A DNA stretch of 54,547 nt. Origin: an uncultured Phascolarctobacterium sp. GTDB taxonomy: Bacteria; Bacillota; Negativicutes; Acidaminococcales; Acidaminococcaceae. The position numbers and the translations under genes are program-made. The DNA lies in NCBI GenBank assembly GCA_905207485.1, contig CAJLLL010000005.1, forward strand, positions 1-54,547, read 5' to 3'. The notes beneath the pieces were generated by a model. It had not been told where the DNA came from and made no database searches. It was given only the letters and a program-made list of their open reading frames with translations. Below are positions 31,250 through 37,583 of this stretch, one piece after another (the stretch's first letter is position 1; every line of letters starts with the position of its first letter).

Positions 31250-31534
31250 TTAATATTCGTCAGGGAACAGTACAGTGACTATTCTTTCTTTGTTTTCGTC
31301 TTCGGCATCAGCAATAATCCAAATGGTTTTGCCTGCGGCGTTGTATACAGCGAGAATACGGCTACCGTCAGCAAGTGCTTGCTCGTTGGCGATGCTGTCT
31401 TCTTCACAAAGGTCGCCATAGTCGCCCGCAAGAAAGCGTGAGAAGGCTGTTGCTATGCCGTTATAAAAGGCTTTGTTTTCTGCACTTTCGTGTGCAATAC
31501 CAGCGGTTTGATATGTACCTTTGATTTTAAACAT
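31250..31534 (-). CDS. Plasmid/phage-related protein, GDWGDLCEED family
   Basis: 94 residues, RBS AAAGGAG. The pattern FLAGDYGDLCEEDSIANEQA, DGSRILAVY, KTIWIIADAED and TVLFPDEY matches a small family common on Bacillota plasmids and conjugative elements, with no known function that I can state. It follows RNA element 1. Confidence 0.72.
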   Translation of the reverse strand: MFKIKGTYQTAGIAHESAENKAFYNGIATAFSRFLAGDYGDLCEEDSIANEQALADGSRILAVYNAAGKTIWIIADAEDENKERIVTVLFPDEY

Positions 31535-31574
31535 ATTATCAACTCCTTTAATATTCAGTTTTTATGGGGTAGGG

Positions 31575-31630
31575 TTTGAGCCACCCTCACAACGTACCAA
31601 CTTGTGTGATACGCTGTGGTCAGGCTCAAA
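31575..31630 (-). ncRNA. Intercistronic RNA element 1
   Basis: Minus-strand RNA: outer stem TTTGAGCC/GGCTCAAA, internal loop with UGAC opposite AGGGU, inner stem CACAGCGUA/UACGUUGUG, loop of 13 bases. The internal G-U pair occurs only on this strand (A-C mismatch on the other). It starts 10 bases after the stop at 31640. Member of a family of seven in this block. Confidence 0.82.
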
Positions 31631-31639
31631 ACGCATTTT

Positions 31640-31996
31640 TTACGCTTCTTTGCGGTAAACAATGGCATAACTGCTTTCGGGTTCGTTTGGGTAATAGTGT
31701 GGGTTTATCACAAAGTAGCAGTTTTTGCCTTCCTTGGATTTGGTAGCAAATATTACGTTCCCTGCGGCTATGCCGTAAGATTTTTGACCGTCTTCAAACT
31801 CGCGGTAAAAATCTTTGCTACGCTTGTGAAATATGCCGGTGTTGCCTGTTTTGTGTAACAGCAAAAGGTGGTCAAAGCCTTTTAAGGCATCCGCCATATC
31901 GTAAGTAGGCAGTTTTACATAGCCCAATAGTGATACTTTTGCGCCTTCAAGGTCACGGTAAAACTGCGCCTGCGTTATTTTTGTGACTTCTAACAT
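31640..31996 (-). CDS. Hypothetical phage protein
   Basis: 118 residues from the ATG at 31996 (AGAGGTG 6 bases upstream; a GTG 9 bases earlier overlaps that site). VTKITQAQFYRDLEGAKVSL, LLLHKTGNTGIFHKRSKDFY. No family recognised. Third gene of a three-gene unit lying between RNA elements 2 and 1. Confidence 0.68.
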   Translation of the reverse strand: MLEVTKITQAQFYRDLEGAKVSLLGYVKLPTYDMADALKGFDHLLLLHKTGNTGIFHKRSKDFYREFEDGQKSYGIAAGNVIFATKSKEGKNCYFVINPHYYPNEPESSYAIVYRKEA

Positions 31997-32010
31997 AATT
32001 TTCACCTCTT

Positions 32011-32151
32011 TTAAACGCCGCGTGGGTCACAATTATCGCAAGGTGTTTCATCTCCGTACTTATATCGGCACAACCTACAACAATATTGTGCGTCCCAATA
32101 ATCGCAGTCGCGGTCACAATCATCGCAAGGATAAATTTTTTCTTCATCCAT
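32011..32151 (-). CDS. Small Cys-rich zinc-binding protein
   Basis: 46 residues, GAGGTG 7 bases before the ATG. Ten cysteines: YPCDDCDRDCDYWD, YCCRLCRYKYG, CDNCDPRGV. A frame starting at 32147 on the same strand overlaps it but lacks a ribosome site and a sensible composition. Related in style to the zinc-ribbon protein immediately upstream. Function unknown. Confidence 0.68.
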   Translation of the reverse strand: MDEEKIYPCDDCDRDCDYWDAQYCCRLCRYKYGDETPCDNCDPRGV

Positions 32152-32156
32152 AATTT

Positions 32157-32369
32157 TCACCTCTTGTTAAAACGACAAGTATCTGTTGTTCCACAATAAT
32201 CGCAATCGTCAGTGAGTTTGCCGTCATTACGGTGCTGGCACTCATCACAGAGCATTAAACGCTCTCGGCAATAGGGGCAAAATGCTTTGTAACCGTCTTT
32301 TTCTACGTCCCAAAGCATTTCAACTTCGTTTTCGCAGTTTGAGCAGTATTCTACAATTTGCTTACGCAT
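32157..32369 (-). CDS. Small double zinc-ribbon protein
   Basis: 70 residues, RBS AAGGACG. Cys pairs: YCSNCENEVE, FCPYCRERLMLCDECQHR, DCDYCGTTDTC. It looks like two rubredoxin-type knuckles. First gene after RNA element 2. Function unknown. Confidence 0.7.
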   Translation of the reverse strand: MRKQIVEYCSNCENEVEMLWDVEKDGYKAFCPYCRERLMLCDECQHRNDGKLTDDCDYCGTTDTCRFNKR

Positions 32370-32400
32370 AATATCACGTCCTTATTAAGTTTTATGAGCG

Positions 32401-32452
32401 TTGAGCCGCTCCTACAACGCACAAGCGGGTTGTGCGCTGTAAATAGGCTCAA
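32401..32452 (-). ncRNA. Intercistronic RNA element 2
   Basis: Outer stem TTGAGCC/GGCTCAA; inner stem ACAGCGCACAA/UUGUGCGUUGU with loop CCCGC; internal loop UAUUU opposite AGGAGC, a variant shared with element 3. The TGA stop of the upstream gene lies in the first arm. Confidence 0.82.
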
Positions 32453-32796
32453 TCGTGGTCGTCGGCGGGGTCGTAGCAGTAGCTGATTTCCAGCCCCGTG
32501 TCACGGGCGTAAGGCACTTCTTTCGCTTTGCGAAAGTTAATGCAAGCAGCTTCTTCAATGCGGCTTCTTGCTGCGTTTACATCTTCGTGAATGCTGCTTC
32601 CGTCCAAATACATTGCTTGTAAAAGCACGGTTGGCGCTTGCCCTATGGGGTACATAACGATTTCATGGAAAATGTGTTGCAGATTGCCCAAAACTTCAAC
32701 CCGAAGGGTATCACGAATAAATCCTTTGTGGTCGTAGTCGGCTGCTTTATCAACGTCATACCATAAAATACCGTTCTTTTTGGTTACAATATCCAA
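32449..32796 (-). CDS. Hypothetical phage protein
   Basis: 115 residues from TTG 32796 (AATGAGGTG 6 bases upstream). A longer frame back to 32850 would run through RNA element 3 and is less likely. Contains TKKNGILWYDVDKAADYDHK and CINFRKAKEVPYARDTGLEI. Its stop lies in RNA element 2. Function unknown. Confidence 0.65.
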   Translation of the reverse strand: MDIVTKKNGILWYDVDKAADYDHKGFIRDTLRVEVLGNLQHIFHEIVMYPIGQAPTVLLQAMYLDGSSIHEDVNAARSRIEEAACINFRKAKEVPYARDTGLEISYCYDPADDHD

Positions 32797-32826
32797 AACA
32801 ATCACCTCATTATTAAGTTTTCGAGC

Positions 32827-32883
32827 GTTTAAGCCGCTCCCATAACGCACAACCGTGGTTGTACGCTATGAATAGGCTTAAAC
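32827..32883 (-). ncRNA. Intercistronic RNA element 3
   Basis: Outer stem GTTTAAGCC/GGCTTAAAC; inner stem CAUAGCGUACAA/UUGUGCGUUAUG; internal loop UAUU opposite GGAGC. The TAA stop of the upstream gene is in the first arm. Same loop subtype as element 2. Confidence 0.82.
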
Positions 32884-33411
32884 ATTGCCTTTGTTGTAAA
32901 CAGCGTCAAGCCCTTCGATAACACGAAACATTTCGTCGTTTTTGCCTGCGATAGTGCCAATATCCATAAGCAGGAGCAGTAAATGGTCATAGCTGTTGCA
33001 GTTGGCAAGTTTGATAACGGCTTCAAGGTTATTTTGTTTTGGCGTAACTTCGTCTTTGGCGAAGTTGAAGGTAGGCTGGTTCACGCGGTTTTTGCAGTGC
33101 AGGAACCATTCTTTCACGGCCTTGCTTGCGAATTTTTGATTGTTAGTGTGCATACCGTCACTAAAGATAATTTTGCCGTCCTGCTCAATTTGGTGAACCC
33201 AATAGCGCAAAGGGCCTTGTGCTGGGTGGACTTCAATATGCTCATAGACAACTTCACCTTTATAGTTGATATTGAACCACATATGCCCTTTATACTCCCA
33301 GCGCATAAGACCGAAAAGCCATTCTTCGAGGTCACTCAAAGATTTAAAAACTTTCTCAATGTGACGGCGGTCATAATCGTTGCGGTGTTCCTCGTATTTT
33401 ACAATCAACAT
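32878..33411 (-). CDS. Hypothetical phage protein
   Basis: 177 residues from the ATG at 33411, with GAGGTG 6 bases upstream. WLFGLMRWEYKGHMWFNINY, then LRYWVHQIEQDGKIIFSDG and a helical C-terminus. No family recognised. Flanked by RNA elements 4 and 3; its stop lies in element 3. Confidence 0.68.
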   Translation of the reverse strand: MLIVKYEEHRNDYDRRHIEKVFKSLSDLEEWLFGLMRWEYKGHMWFNINYKGEVVYEHIEVHPAQGPLRYWVHQIEQDGKIIFSDGMHTNNQKFASKAVKEWFLHCKNRVNQPTFNFAKDEVTPKQNNLEAVIKLANCNSYDHLLLLLMDIGTIAGKNDEMFRVIEGLDAVYNKGNV

Positions 33412-33442
33412 GCAAATCACCTCATATTCAATTTTTAGGGCA

Positions 33443-33501
33443 GGTTAGGCTACCCTCGTAACGCACAAACCGAAGTTTGCACGCTACGGTCAAGTCTAAC
33501 C
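33443..33501 (-). ncRNA. Intercistronic RNA element 4
   Basis: Outer stem GGTTAGACT/AGCCTAACC (one mismatch); 14-pair inner stem CGUAGCGUGCAAAC/GUUUGUGCGUUACG closed by a UUCG tetraloop; internal loop UGAC opposite AGGGU. The TAG stop of the small membrane protein lies in the first arm. Confidence 0.85.
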
Positions 33502-33612
33502 CACAATCGCTCTGGCAATAATGTAAACCGTAAGGCTTACGCCAAGCCAACCGAGCAGGTATTCTACCGCCATGCCATAGAGCAGGCAGTAGGCATTTAC
33601 TACTGTTTTCAT
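33496..33612 (-). CDS. Small membrane protein
   Basis: 38 residues, ATG preceded by GGGAGTG. One or two hydrophobic segments (YCLLYGMAVEYLLGWLGVSL then TVYIIARAIVG). It is 7 bases after the amidotransferase-like gene, so the two form one unit. The TAG stop falls inside RNA element 4. Function unknown. Confidence 0.62.
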   Translation of the reverse strand: MKTVVNAYCLLYGMAVEYLLGWLGVSLTVYIIARAIVG

Positions 33613-33619
33613 TGTATTA

Positions 33620-34516
33620 TCACTCCCATGTAAAGTTAGTATATCCAGCAATATTTTTAGGCGGTTTTTCGCCAGTTAAGCTGTCTACTTCAAAGTAGCA
33701 CTCAATAGCTTCCTCATAAGTGTAAAACTCGCTATAAGTAACATCGAAGTTTCGTTCCAGTAAGGCATCGTTAATTTCTTGTAATGCCTTGCGCGGGTCT
33801 ACATTGATGTCGAGGTATAGCCAGCCATAGTAGCTTGTTGGCGCTTGTATGCCGGTTTGTACCGTGTTTGGGCAGTCATCAATCGGTTTATAGCCATATC
33901 CAGTATAGCTTCTCCAATACTTGTCGCTGTAAGTGTACAGCGGGGTATCTTTATAACCGCCATTGCTGTAAAACACACCTTGTTCTGATTGCCAGTTACC
34001 AAGCATAATAGTTTCGCCGTGGTGCCTAAAAATCAGCAGACGAGACGTGGATGCTTCTTCAATCAGCGTTTGCAGGCATTCCATATCCAACATTTTTTGC
34101 ATTGGATAGAGGAATTTGGCTCCGAACAGCATACTATCGCTGTAATTTGCTTTCATGCCTTTAAGCGGCGTTGAAAAACTGAATACACCATTGTGCATAA
34201 AGGCGATTTCTGCGGTGTCTACCGGTTCTCGCATAGCCGTTGTTTTGGGACGGACAGGGAAGGGGTGACAGCAGGCTGCGGAGACTTTACCGCTTGTTGC
34301 AATACGGCAGTGAATAGCTTTTTCGCAGTCCTGCGGTATTTTGTGATAAGCGTCAAGCAAGTCTTCGACTTTCATAAAACCTTTGCGAATTTCAACGGCA
34401 CTGTTTTCAGTGGGTTTCCACATAATGCCCGCACCGTCGGGATTGTTTTTAAACATCCTTTTAATGGTTTTATCAGCAATTTGAACGCCAGCGGGGGCGT
34501 AAGCAATGATACACAT
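33620..34516 (-). CDS. Class II glutamine amidotransferase-like protein
   Basis: 298 residues from the ATG at 34516 (AAGGAGG upstream). Starts Met-Cys, giving the N-terminal nucleophile Cys2 after Met removal, then IIAYAPAG. HCRIATSG (69-76) and FMHNGV (106-111) match the substrate-binding loops of GAT-II (Ntn hydrolase) domains. The C-terminal ~120 residues are Tyr-rich with no known domain. It would release ammonia from glutamine or hydrolyse an amide. The neighbouring amidoligase is the expected partner. Confidence 0.82.
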   Translation of the reverse strand: MCIIAYAPAGVQIADKTIKRMFKNNPDGAGIMWKPTENSAVEIRKGFMKVEDLLDAYHKIPQDCEKAIHCRIATSGKVSAACCHPFPVRPKTTAMREPVDTAEIAFMHNGVFSFSTPLKGMKANYSDSMLFGAKFLYPMQKMLDMECLQTLIEEASTSRLLIFRHHGETIMLGNWQSEQGVFYSNGGYKDTPLYTYSDKYWRSYTGYGYKPIDDCPNTVQTGIQAPTSYYGWLYLDINVDPRKALQEINDALLERNFDVTYSEFYTYEEAIECYFEVDSLTGEKPPKNIAGYTNFTWE

Positions 34517-34558
34517 AGTATCAAGCCTCCTTTTCAATATTAAATTTTGTGTTTTGGG

Positions 34559-34617
34559 TAATTTGGCTACCCTTACTACCCACAACCGAAGTTGTAGGCA
34601 GTAGTCAAGTCAAATTA
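34559..34617 (-). ncRNA. Intercistronic RNA element 5
   Basis: Outer stem TAATTTGACT/AGCCAAATTA (one mismatch); inner stem UACUGCCUACAAC/GUUGUGGGUAGUA with a UUCG tetraloop; internal loop UGAC opposite AGGGU. The TAA stop of the amidoligase is within the first arm. On the plus strand two of the stem pairs would be A-C mismatches. Confidence 0.85.
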
Positions 34618-35994
34618 AGCCACAATGCCGCGTTCTTTGATATATGCGTTAAATTCTGAATATCCACGGCGTACCGCAAAGCGTTTGAACCATTTAAGGT
34701 TTACGTTGCAAAGCTGTTCTTTGCGGAAGTGTTTTGCTGCATAGCACATCATTTCAACTAATTGCAGACTTGCTGCAAAGGTTTGGAATTTCAGCGTTCC
34801 ACGGAAGAACCTAAATTCAATCGTGGCATTGCCTGCATAGTTCATTGCAACACCATGCCCTCTGTTATCACGGCGTACTTTCTCAATGTATTCAAGGGAT
34901 GAATTTTCGTCAGTAGATTTAAAACTTTCAGGCGTAAATTCAAAGCCATTGATATTTTGAAATTCGCAGTAACCCCAGTTTTTACGCCGGCTGAACTGTT
35001 TGAGCCAATCAAGATTGTTCTGTGTTAAGATAATGAAACTGTCTTCGGGGTTCTCAAATGCTCCACGGAAATACTCACGGTCAACATGCACATGCAATCC
35101 GCAAGTGCCGCCGTTGTGGCTTACATAACCCAAAGTTTCGGCTTTTTTCATAGCTTGCCGCCAACCGTAGTCCTTCAAATGGTATTGCAGGGTTGCAGGC
35201 TGACTTATAAGCTCAAAACCGTTGTTTAAACTGCCGTCGTGCATACAAGTAATATCGTGAGTGTCGCGGATATTAAAAGCCTCTTTAATAGCTTTTGCTT
35301 TATCGCAGCTTTCTCCGCCGCGGTCGATTTCAAGTTCTATACCAAAATGTAAAAACTTGTAACGGTCTGTTTCATTCGGACGTTGCAGTCTGTACCAATG
35401 ATGCCCAGAAGGATAGTTGTGATAGCCGAATATTGTGCCGTCACGTTCGTCGTCATAACAGTCGTCGCAGTACCAATCGCCGTCGTCGTCTTGATGGGCG
35501 TCGTCAATGTGACACCATGCGCCGCATTCTTCGCACCGAACGTAGTCACTATCGTTGTCAAGGCAATTATCGCAAACCGTGTCGCCGTTGCTGACATCAG
35601 TTAATAAACCGTGACCGTCAATAAACCAATCACCACAGCAGTCGCAACGTGTAGCGTGGTATCGGGCACAACTTATGCACCAATCTTCGCTTTCGTAGTC
35701 ACAGCCGTCATACCTTATGTTGACTACCTCAACATCGTCGCGCCATATAGCGTCACCGCAGTGGTCGCAGTAAGTGCAATTATCGTCGAAGCAGCTTTCG
35801 CAGTAATTGTCTCCGTTAGGAGCAAGTCTCGCTTCTGCGCGGTCAACAATATCACCACAGCAATCACAAACTGTGTAAAACTCGTCGAAACATTCGTCGC
35901 AGTACCATTCACCGTCTACATAGTGCATTTCGTCTTCGTTAAAGGACTGTTCGCAGTTGCAGCAAATGCGTTTTTCCTCGTTGTTATTAGTCAT
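34615..35994 (-). CDS. Amidoligase with N-terminal zinc-ribbon array
   Basis: 459 residues. Residues 11-182 form about five Cys4 knuckles (e.g. CCNCEQSF...YCDECF, CDCCGDIV...YCESCF, CDHCGDAI...WCISCA). From about 215 comes an Amidoligase_2-type COOH-NH2 ligase: FGIELEID (217-224), DGSLNNGFELIS (253-264), CGLHVHVD (298-305) and EFRFFRGT (393-400), the acidic and basic residues of the ATP and metal site. Such enzymes form peptide or amide bonds. Members are known beside GAT-II proteins, as here. The substrate is unknown; the zinc array may bind protein or nucleic acid. Confidence 0.82.
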   Translation of the reverse strand: MTNNNEEKRICCNCEQSFNEDEMHYVDGEWYCDECFDEFYTVCDCCGDIVDRAEARLAPNGDNYCESCFDDNCTYCDHCGDAIWRDDVEVVNIRYDGCDYESEDWCISCARYHATRCDCCGDWFIDGHGLLTDVSNGDTVCDNCLDNDSDYVRCEECGAWCHIDDAHQDDDGDWYCDDCYDDERDGTIFGYHNYPSGHHWYRLQRPNETDRYKFLHFGIELEIDRGGESCDKAKAIKEAFNIRDTHDITCMHDGSLNNGFELISQPATLQYHLKDYGWRQAMKKAETLGYVSHNGGTCGLHVHVDREYFRGAFENPEDSFIILTQNNLDWLKQFSRRKNWGYCEFQNINGFEFTPESFKSTDENSSLEYIEKVRRDNRGHGVAMNYAGNATIEFRFFRGTLKFQTFAASLQLVEMMCYAAKHFRKEQLCNVNLKWFKRFAVRRGYSEFNAYIKERGIVA

Positions 35995-36052
35995 TTAAAA
36001 CAACTCCTTTATATTAAATTTATAGGTTACACAAGACTTCATGTGTTCGGGT

Positions 36053-36110
36053 GGTTTTGGCTACCCTCGCAAGCTATAAGCGGGTTACAGCCTGCGGTCA
36101 AGTCAAAACC
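36053..36110 (-). ncRNA. Intercistronic RNA element 6
   Basis: Outer stem GGTTTTGACT/AGCCAAAACC (one mismatch); inner stem CGCAGGCUGUAA/UUAUAGCUUGCG with loop CCCGC; internal loop UGAC opposite AGGGU. It starts 22 bases after the stop of the upstream gene. Confidence 0.85.
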
Positions 36111-36132
36111 TGTACGCCAGTGGGTCTGTTAG

Positions 36133-36333
36133 TTAGTCATCCATATTCAACGTCAGTTTCCGAATGTTTCGGGAGATAGCACGCAAACGTTGCTTGTTGC
36201 TAACAATGCCGAATGTGTATGTTTGAGAGTTGCCGTCTTCGTTGTGTAGTGTTATTTCAACTCCTACCAACTTATCGTAGTCGGAGCAAGTCCATATCCA
36301 TTGGCAATTCCACATAAACTGTTCTTTTTTCAT
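36133..36333 (-). CDS. Small hypothetical protein
   Basis: 66 residues, AGGTGAAC before the ATG. Trp-rich start (FMWNCQWIWTCSDYDKLVGV), then beta-like VEITLHNEDGNSQTYTFGIV and a basic end. Unit bounded by RNA elements 7 and 6. Function unknown. Confidence 0.65.
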   Translation of the reverse strand: MKKEQFMWNCQWIWTCSDYDKLVGVEITLHNEDGNSQTYTFGIVSNKQRLRAISRNIRKLTLNMDD

Positions 36334-36362
36334 AACAGTTCACCTCATATTCTTTTGTTGTG

Positions 36363-36418
36363 GGTTAAGTTACCCTCATAACTTACAAGCGTGTTGTAAG
36401 CTATGGTCAAACTCAACC
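36363..36418 (-). ncRNA. Intercistronic RNA element 7
   Basis: Outer stem GGTTGAGTT/AACTTAACC; inner stem CAUAGCUUACAA/UUGUAAGUUAUG with loop CACGC; internal loop UGAC opposite AGGGU. The TGA stop of the first gene of the block is in the first arm. Confidence 0.85.
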
Positions 36419-36757
36419 TTTTGTGTACGCCCATTCAAGTTCAAATGCTGCGTTGTGAAGCGGAACAGGTATGTAGGTTAAGCGTTTCTCCATTAAGTCG
36501 GCAACCGTTTCGTTGCCTAACAACTCAACCGCTTTTAACAGGGTAGTCGGTACACTTTTTAAGCGCCTGCCGTTTACAACTTCCGTTAAGCGGATTGCCA
36601 TAAGTTCCCAACGGATTGCCTTCTGCTTTTTAGCAGGTTGCACCTTAACAGTAAGCGTGTTCCGTGTTTTGCGGGCTTTTTTACCGTGGTCGGTAAAGTC
36701 GGCTTGTACCTTTCGGCTACCTTTTAATGCTTCTGTAATATCTCGTACAGTCAACAT
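36413..36757 (-). CDS. Hypothetical basic protein, first gene of the leftward block
   Basis: 114 residues from the ATG at 36757 (GCGAGGTG 7 bases upstream); the longer frame would cover the promoter. Basic N-terminus (TVRDITEALKGSRKVQADF, DHGKKARKTRNTL), helical C-terminus. Its stop lies in RNA element 7. Family unknown. Confidence 0.68.
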   Translation of the reverse strand: MLTVRDITEALKGSRKVQADFTDHGKKARKTRNTLTVKVQPAKKQKAIRWELMAIRLTEVVNGRRLKSVPTTLLKAVELLGNETVADLMEKRLTYIPVPLHNAAFELEWAYTKG

Positions 36758-36832
36758 TTTTAAGCACCTCGCTTTATTTAATTGTTGTTTTGTTTTTGTT
36801 CGGTTAGCTTTTTGTTTGCTTTCCTTGTCTAT

Positions 36833-36863
36833 ATTGTAATACGGTTCAAATAGTATTTGTAAA
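36833..36863 (-). promoter_or_regulatory. Leftward promoter of the accessory block
   Basis: On the minus strand TTTACA (36863-36858), 19 bases, TACAAT (36838-36833), giving a leader of about 70 bases before the first ATG. The spacer is long but the -10 context GTATTACAATAT repeats the one at 30794. It would transcribe all the RNA elements. Confidence 0.6.
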
Positions 36864-36965
36864 TTCGGGTAAGTGTATGTAGCAACGCAAATATTGAATA
36901 GTTGTTTCACAAATTGGTTACATTTATATGATGTAAAATGTTTTTATTTTTTCTTTTTTCTTTTG

Positions 36966-36982
36966 CTTATTCGGCGAATAAG
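36966..36982. repeat. Perfect palindrome, operator-like
   Basis: CTTATTCG-G-CGAATAAG, 8-base arms about one central base, 100 bases upstream of the leftward promoter. An adjacent A/T-rich GTATAAAAAAG follows. It may bind a dimeric regulator. Confidence 0.55.
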
Positions 36983-37012
36983 GTATAAAAAAGCGTGGTA
37001 AAATGGTTATAG

Positions 37013-37066
37013 TAAAGCAAGGCTTTCAAATGCCGTGGTTATACGGTAAAAGATAGCCTTGCTTTA
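37013..37066 (+). other. Long two-part hairpin in the gene-free region
   Basis: TAAAGCAAGGCT pairs perfectly with AGCCTTGCTTTA (12 pairs), enclosing an inner stem CCGT/ACGG. No ORF crosses it and no T run follows. Either strand can form it. Possible small RNA or DNA structure. Confidence 0.55.
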
Positions 37067-37104
37067 TTGGTTTATGCCTTGATATTAAAGGTTAATCTGT
37101 TTAA

Positions 37105-37131
37105 GTGTAGTAAGTTACTAACTTACTACAC
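37105..37131. repeat. 27-base perfect palindrome
   Basis: Arms of 13 bases (GTGTAGTAAGTTA and its complement) around one C. The length and perfect match make it either a strong operator or a cruciform or recombination site. It lies in the gene-free region between the leftward block and the packaging genes. Confidence 0.6.
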
Positions 37132-37392
37132 GGTAAGGTAACGCTATCGTTAATGGTATATATGGTATAAACTTTGGGCTTGTGGTACTCTCTACTTATC
37201 GTTAGTACAACTCACGTACAAAAGGGTGGGGTAGGGGGTGTACCCCCATCAATCCATAAGTACCTAACCGCGTGTGGGGGTTTATCCAACACCCCATACA
37301 TAGCCAGTTCAAAACAAACGCTCTTTTTGATGGCTTCACACATAGAACGGTGATTTGAGACGTTTCAAGAGAGTCTACATCGACAAGAGAAC
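37132..37392. other. Gene-free stretch with short G/C-rich inverted repeats
   Basis: No ORF with a ribosome site is seen in about 260 bases. It contains GGGGGTGTACCCCC (37234-37247) and a nearby GTGTGGGGG / CACCCC pairing, and ends at a terminator. It may hold the late promoter, a small RNA gene, or packaging recognition DNA; I cannot tell which. Confidence 0.4.
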
Positions 37393-37429
37393 AAAAAGAC
37401 TTACCGTGTTAAGCGATAAGTCTTTTTTT
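37393..37429 (+). terminator. Rho-independent terminator in the gene-free region
   Basis: AAAAAGACTTA pairs with TAAGTCTTTTT around a loop holding a small CG/CG pairing, followed by TTATTG. There is no upstream plus-strand gene for 7 kb, so it would end an untranslated transcript or block leftward readthrough. Confidence 0.75.
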
Positions 37430-37492
37430 ATTGCACAGATAACATCGACGGCAATGGACAACCGCAGATGTTTTTCTTAATTTTGAGCATGG

Positions 37493-37545
37493 CGAAAGGG
37501 ACTTCTGACGAGGCAAGTTCCCTCCTCTTGCCAACAGAAGCCTTT
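37493..37545 (+). other. Multi-segment hairpin just upstream of terS
   Basis: AAAGG, CTTCTG and GGCAAG pair in order with CTTGCC, CAGAAG and CCTTT, about 17 pairs separated by small bulges, with loop TTCCCTCCT. It ends 38 bases before the TerS start. It could be a leader RNA controlling late translation or the terminase recognition (cos/pac) region. Confidence 0.6.
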
Positions 37546-37583
37546 ATCGTCATGCACCATTGGCTGAAAGGAGGTTGGTGTAA

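Noticed and set aside
31953..32147. 64-codon minus-strand frame with a signal-like start (KKKFILAMIVTATAII)
   Set aside because: It overlaps the 46-residue Cys-rich gene, which has the proper GAGGTG site and a sensible sequence. The signal-like stretch is an out-of-frame reading.
35295..36132. Several plus-strand open frames opposite the amidoligase
   Set aside because: They reflect the repetitive Cys-codon pattern of the zinc knuckles read backwards (Thr/Val/Arg-rich), without ribosome sites.
31575..36418. Integron-like attC sites: elements 4 and 7 have GTTRRRY and RYYYAAC boxes at their ends
   Set aside because: The boxes are in reverse order compared with attC (GTTRRRY first in gene direction), most of the other elements lack them, and there is no IntI. 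Covarying stems with strand-specific G-U pairs point to RNA instead.
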